Below, in pieces: positions 61,597 through 64,000 of a DNA stretch of 64,000 nt. The translations under genes and the position numbers were made by a program. The stretch comes from Pseudomonas chlororaphis (GTDB lineage: Bacteria; Pseudomonadota; Gammaproteobacteria; Pseudomonadales; Pseudomonadaceae): positions 1-64,000 of the forward strand of contig NZ_JSFK01000026.1 in assembly GCF_000783395.1 (NCBI RefSeq), read 5' to 3'. The notes beneath the pieces are model-generated. The model ran no database searches, had not been told where the DNA came from, and worked only from the letters and a program-made list of their open reading frames with translations. Each line of letters opens with the position of its first letter. The stretch's first letter is position 1.

Positions 61597-64000
61597 TTAC
61601 TGGATCTGCCCGTGGCAATGCTTGAATTTCTTGCCCGAACCGCAGTAGCACAGTTCGTTGCGGCCCAGCTTCTGCTCGTTGCGAACCGGGGCGGTAGCAA
61701 GGGCGACATCAACCTCTTCACCCAGTACTTCCGGCTGCTCCAGACCTGGCGCTTCAGCGTGTTCGAACTGCATGCGGGCGGCCAGTGCTTCGGCTTCCTG
61801 ACGCAGACGTTGCTCTTCGGCTTCCGGATCTTCGCGGCGCACCTGAACGTGCGACAGCACACGGATCGAGTCGCGCTTGATTGAATCGAGCAGCTCGGAG
61901 AACAGCGTGAACGACTCGCGCTTGTATTCCTGCTTCGGGTTCTTCTGAGCGTAGCCACGCAGGTGGATACCGTGACGCAGGTGGTCCATTGTCGACAGGT
62001 GGTCTTTCCACAGATCGTCCAGCACGCGCAGCACGATTTGTTTCTCGAACGAGCGCAGCGCTTCGGCACCGGCCTGATCTTCTTTTTCGTTGTACGCCGC
62101 CATCAGCTCGGTCATGAGCTTCTCGCGCAGGGTTTCTTCGTACAGATGATCGTCTTCGTCGAGCCATTGCTGGATCGGCAGTGTCACGCCGAAATCGCTG
62201 GCAATCGAGGCTTCCAGACCGGCCACGTCCCACTGCTCTGGCAGCGACTGCGGTGGAATATGGGCGCTGACGGTAGCGTTGAGCACGTCCTGACGGAAAT
62301 CGGCGATGGTTTCACCGATGTTGTCGGCGGCCAGCAACGTGTTACGCATGTGATAAATCACTTTACGCTGTTCGTTGTTTACGTCGTCGAACTCGAGCAG
62401 TTGCTTACGGATGTCGAAGTTGCGGCCTTCAACCTTGCGCTGCGCCTTCTCGATCGCGTTGGTCACCATGCGGTGTTCGATCGCTTCGCCCGGCTGCATG
62501 CCCAAGGCTTTCATGAAGTTCTTCACCCGGTCAGAGGCGAAAATGCGCATCAGGCTGTCTTCCAGCGACAGGTAGAAGCGGCTCGAACCAGCATCACCCT
62601 GACGACCGGCACGGCCACGCAGCTGGTTGTCGATACGACGGGATTCGTGACGCTCGGACGCGATCACCTGCAAACCGCCGGATTCCAGCACTTGCTGGTG
62701 ACGTTTCTGCCAGTCGGCCTTGATCTGGGCAATCTGCTCAGGGGTCGGGTTTTCCAGCGACGCGACTTCAACTTCCCAGTTACCGCCCAACAGGATGTCG
62801 GTACCACGACCAGCCATGTTGGTGGCGATGGTCAGAGCGCCCGGACGACCGGCCTGCGCGATGATCTCGGCTTCTTTTTCGTGGAACTTGGCGTTGAGAA
62901 CCTTGTGTTCGATGCCTTCCTTCACGAGCAATGCGGACATGTGCTCGGAGGTTTCGATGGTGGCAGTACCCACCAGCACCGGACGACCGGCAGCCATGCT
63001 TTCCTTGATGTCCGTAACGATCGCCGCGTATTTCTCTTCGGCGGTCAGGAACACCAGGTCGTTGAAGTCTTTACGCGCCAACGGTTTGTTCGGCGGAATG
63101 ACCATGACTTCCAGACCATAGATCTGGTGGAATTCGAACGCTTCGGTGTCAGCAGTACCGGTCATGCCGGACAGCTTGGTGTACAGACGGAAGTAGTTCT
63201 GGAACGTGGTCGACGCTAGGGTCTGGCTCTCGGCCTGGATGTTCAGGCCTTCCTTGGCTTCGATGGCCTGGTGCAGGCCTTCGGACAGACGGCGACCCGG
63301 CATGGTACGGCCGGTGTGTTCGTCGACCAGTACGACCTGGCCGTCCTGCACGATGTATTCGATGTTGCGATTGAACAGCTTGTGCGCACGCAGGCCGGCA
63401 TACACGTGGGTCAACAGGCCCAGATTATGCGCCGAGTACAGACTCTCGCCTTCAGCCAGCAGGCCGACGCGGGTGAGCATGTCTTCGATGAACTGGTGAC
63501 CGGCTTCGTTGAGTTCGACCTGACGGGTCTTCTCGTCAACGGTGTAGTGGCCAGCCTTGGTGACTTCGCCTTCGACTTCTTCAACGTGCAGTTCCAGCTG
63601 CGGGATCAGTTTATTGATCTCCATGTACAGCTTGGAGCTGTCCTCGGCCTGACCGGAGATGATCAGCGGGGTACGCGCTTCGTCGATGAGGATGGAGTCG
63701 ACTTCGTCGATCACGGCAAAGTTGAGTTCGCGCTGGAATTTTTCTTCCATGCTGAACGCCATGTTGTCGCGCAGGTAGTCGAAACCGAATTCGTTGTTGG
63801 TGCCGTAGGTGATGTCGGCGGCGTAGGCCAGACGTTTCTCTTCCGGCGGCTGGAACGGCGTCACGACGCCGACGGTCAGGCCGAGGAATTCATACAGCGG
63901 ACGCATCCAGTTGGCGTCACGACGCGCCAGGTAGTCGTTCACCGTCACAACGTGCACGCCCTTGCCGGACAGTGCGTTGAGGTAAACACCCAGGGTCGCT
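61597..64000 (-). CDS. secA: SecA preprotein translocase ATPase (5' end beyond the window)
   Basis: The C-terminal 801 codons or so of SecA, which drives preproteins through SecYEG. The frame runs to the window edge; the first visible residues are ATLGVYLNALSGKG before VTVNDYLARRDA. The Walker A motif lies just outside. Seen in order: DEVDSILIDEARTPL (Walker B), the preprotein cross-linking domain, VLVGTATIETSE, GRGTDILLGGN, LRGRAGRQGD, and the C-terminal zinc tail ELCYCGSGKKFKHCHG. Only the 3' part is described, so the start and total length cannot be stated. Confidence 0.97.
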   Translation of the reverse strand, partial: ATLGVYLNALSGKGVHVVTVNDYLARRDANWMRPLYEFLGLTVGVVTPFQPPEEKRLAYAADITYGTNNEFGFDYLRDNMAFSMEEKFQRELNFAVIDEVDSILIDEARTPLIISGQAEDSSKLYMEINKLIPQLELHVEEVEGEVTKAGHYTVDEKTRQVELNEAGHQFIEDMLTRVGLLAEGESLYSAHNLGLLTHVYAGLRAHKLFNRNIEYIVQDGQVVLVDEHTGRTMPGRRLSEGLHQAIEAKEGLNIQAESQTLASTTFQNYFRLYTKLSGMTGTADTEAFEFHQIYGLEVMVIPPNKPLARKDFNDLVFLTAEEKYAAIVTDIKESMAAGRPVLVGTATIETSEHMSALLVKEGIEHKVLNAKFHEKEAEIIAQAGRPGALTIATNMAGRGTDILLGGNWEVEVASLENPTPEQIAQIKADWQKRHQQVLESGGLQVIASERHESRRIDNQLRGRAGRQGDAGSSRFYLSLEDSLMRIFASDRVKNFMKALGMQPGEAIEHRMVTNAIEKAQRKVEGRNFDIRKQLLEFDDVNNEQRKVIYHMRNTLLAADNIGETIADFRQDVLNATVSAHIPPQSLPEQWDVAGLEASIASDFGVTLPIQQWLDEDDHLYEETLREKLMTELMAAYNEKEDQAGAEALRSFEKQIVLRVLDDLWKDHLSTMDHLRHGIHLRGYAQKNPKQEYKRESFTLFSELLDSIKRDSIRVLSHVQVRREDPEAEEQRLRQEAEALAARMQFEHAEAPGLEQPEVLGEEVDVALATAPVRNEQKLGRNELCYCGSGKKFKHCHGQIQ

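Overview
The window is a stretch of the core chromosome of a fluorescent Pseudomonas (P. fluorescens / P. putida side of the genus, not P. aeruginosa). The evidence is high GC with GC-ending codons, gene order (gltR-glk-edd/gap, arcDABC, the gcsR-gcvHP-sdaA-gcvT block, ruvCAB-tol-pal, argJ-secA), and many paired REP palindromes of types found in this group. I recognise no prophage, integrase, transposase, CRISPR array or rRNA. Nearly every gene belongs to a recognised family. The more interesting material is regulatory DNA, composite repeats, gene fusions and local rearrangements.

Layout. 0-6.6 kb: Entner-Doudoroff glucose catabolism, with the edd-glk-gltR-gtrS operon divergent from gap and HexR-type operators between them. 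6.7-11.8 kb: a heme sensing and uptake cluster (Fur box, FecI-type sigma factor, FecR-type anti-sigma factor, TonB-dependent heme receptor with a signalling domain, heme oxygenase). 11.9-16.2 kb: a small DUF454 membrane protein, a dCACHE chemoreceptor and a class III CoA-transferase. 16.2-24.5 kb: arginine deiminase pathway, with an arcDABC operon behind a candidate ANR box and, divergent from it, a second arcD overlapped by alkA. 24.8-32.8 kb: the glycine-cleavage regulator GcsR and the gcvH-gcvP-sdaA-gcvT operon behind a sigma-54 promoter with three GcsR-type sites. 33.2-36.9 kb: cold-shock protein, RDD protein, nadA, tRNA-Lys and queE-queC. 37.1-50.8 kb, mostly minus strand: envelope-spanning Tol-Pal complex, Holliday-junction RuvABC, yebC/pmpR, aspS, FmdB and RHH proteins, a Dps-like ferritin, a membrane-anchored cold-shock protein, slyX and a HIT protein. 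50.8-54.7 kb: an OprD-family porin with a long leader holding tandem ArgR-type half-sites, then mscS and yajQ. 54.8-64 kb: panE, a sensor kinase without a linked regulator, a cobalamin adenosyltransferase, a GST and a Nudix/TenI fusion, argJ, and the 3' part of secA running off the window.

How the parts connect: several modules share an economy of sugars, arginine and one-carbon units. GltR/GtrS and HexR-type sites would tune glucose breakdown. The ADI pathway converts arginine to ornithine, CO2, ammonia and ATP when oxygen is low. ArgR-type boxes in front of the OprD-family porin suggest arginine-responsive entry of substrates. GcsR turns on glycine breakdown and serine deamination together. 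The tol-pal and secA genes build and maintain the envelope.

I found no clear new multi-gene system. The best leads are: (1) composite CTCTCCC-type repeat islands sharing an internal module; (2) a minus-strand terminator with no gene before it in the porin leader; (3) a four-helix membrane protein fused to a cold-shock domain; (4) two arcD copies flanking one regulatory region; (5) one HexR-like decamer in front of edd, gap and gltR.
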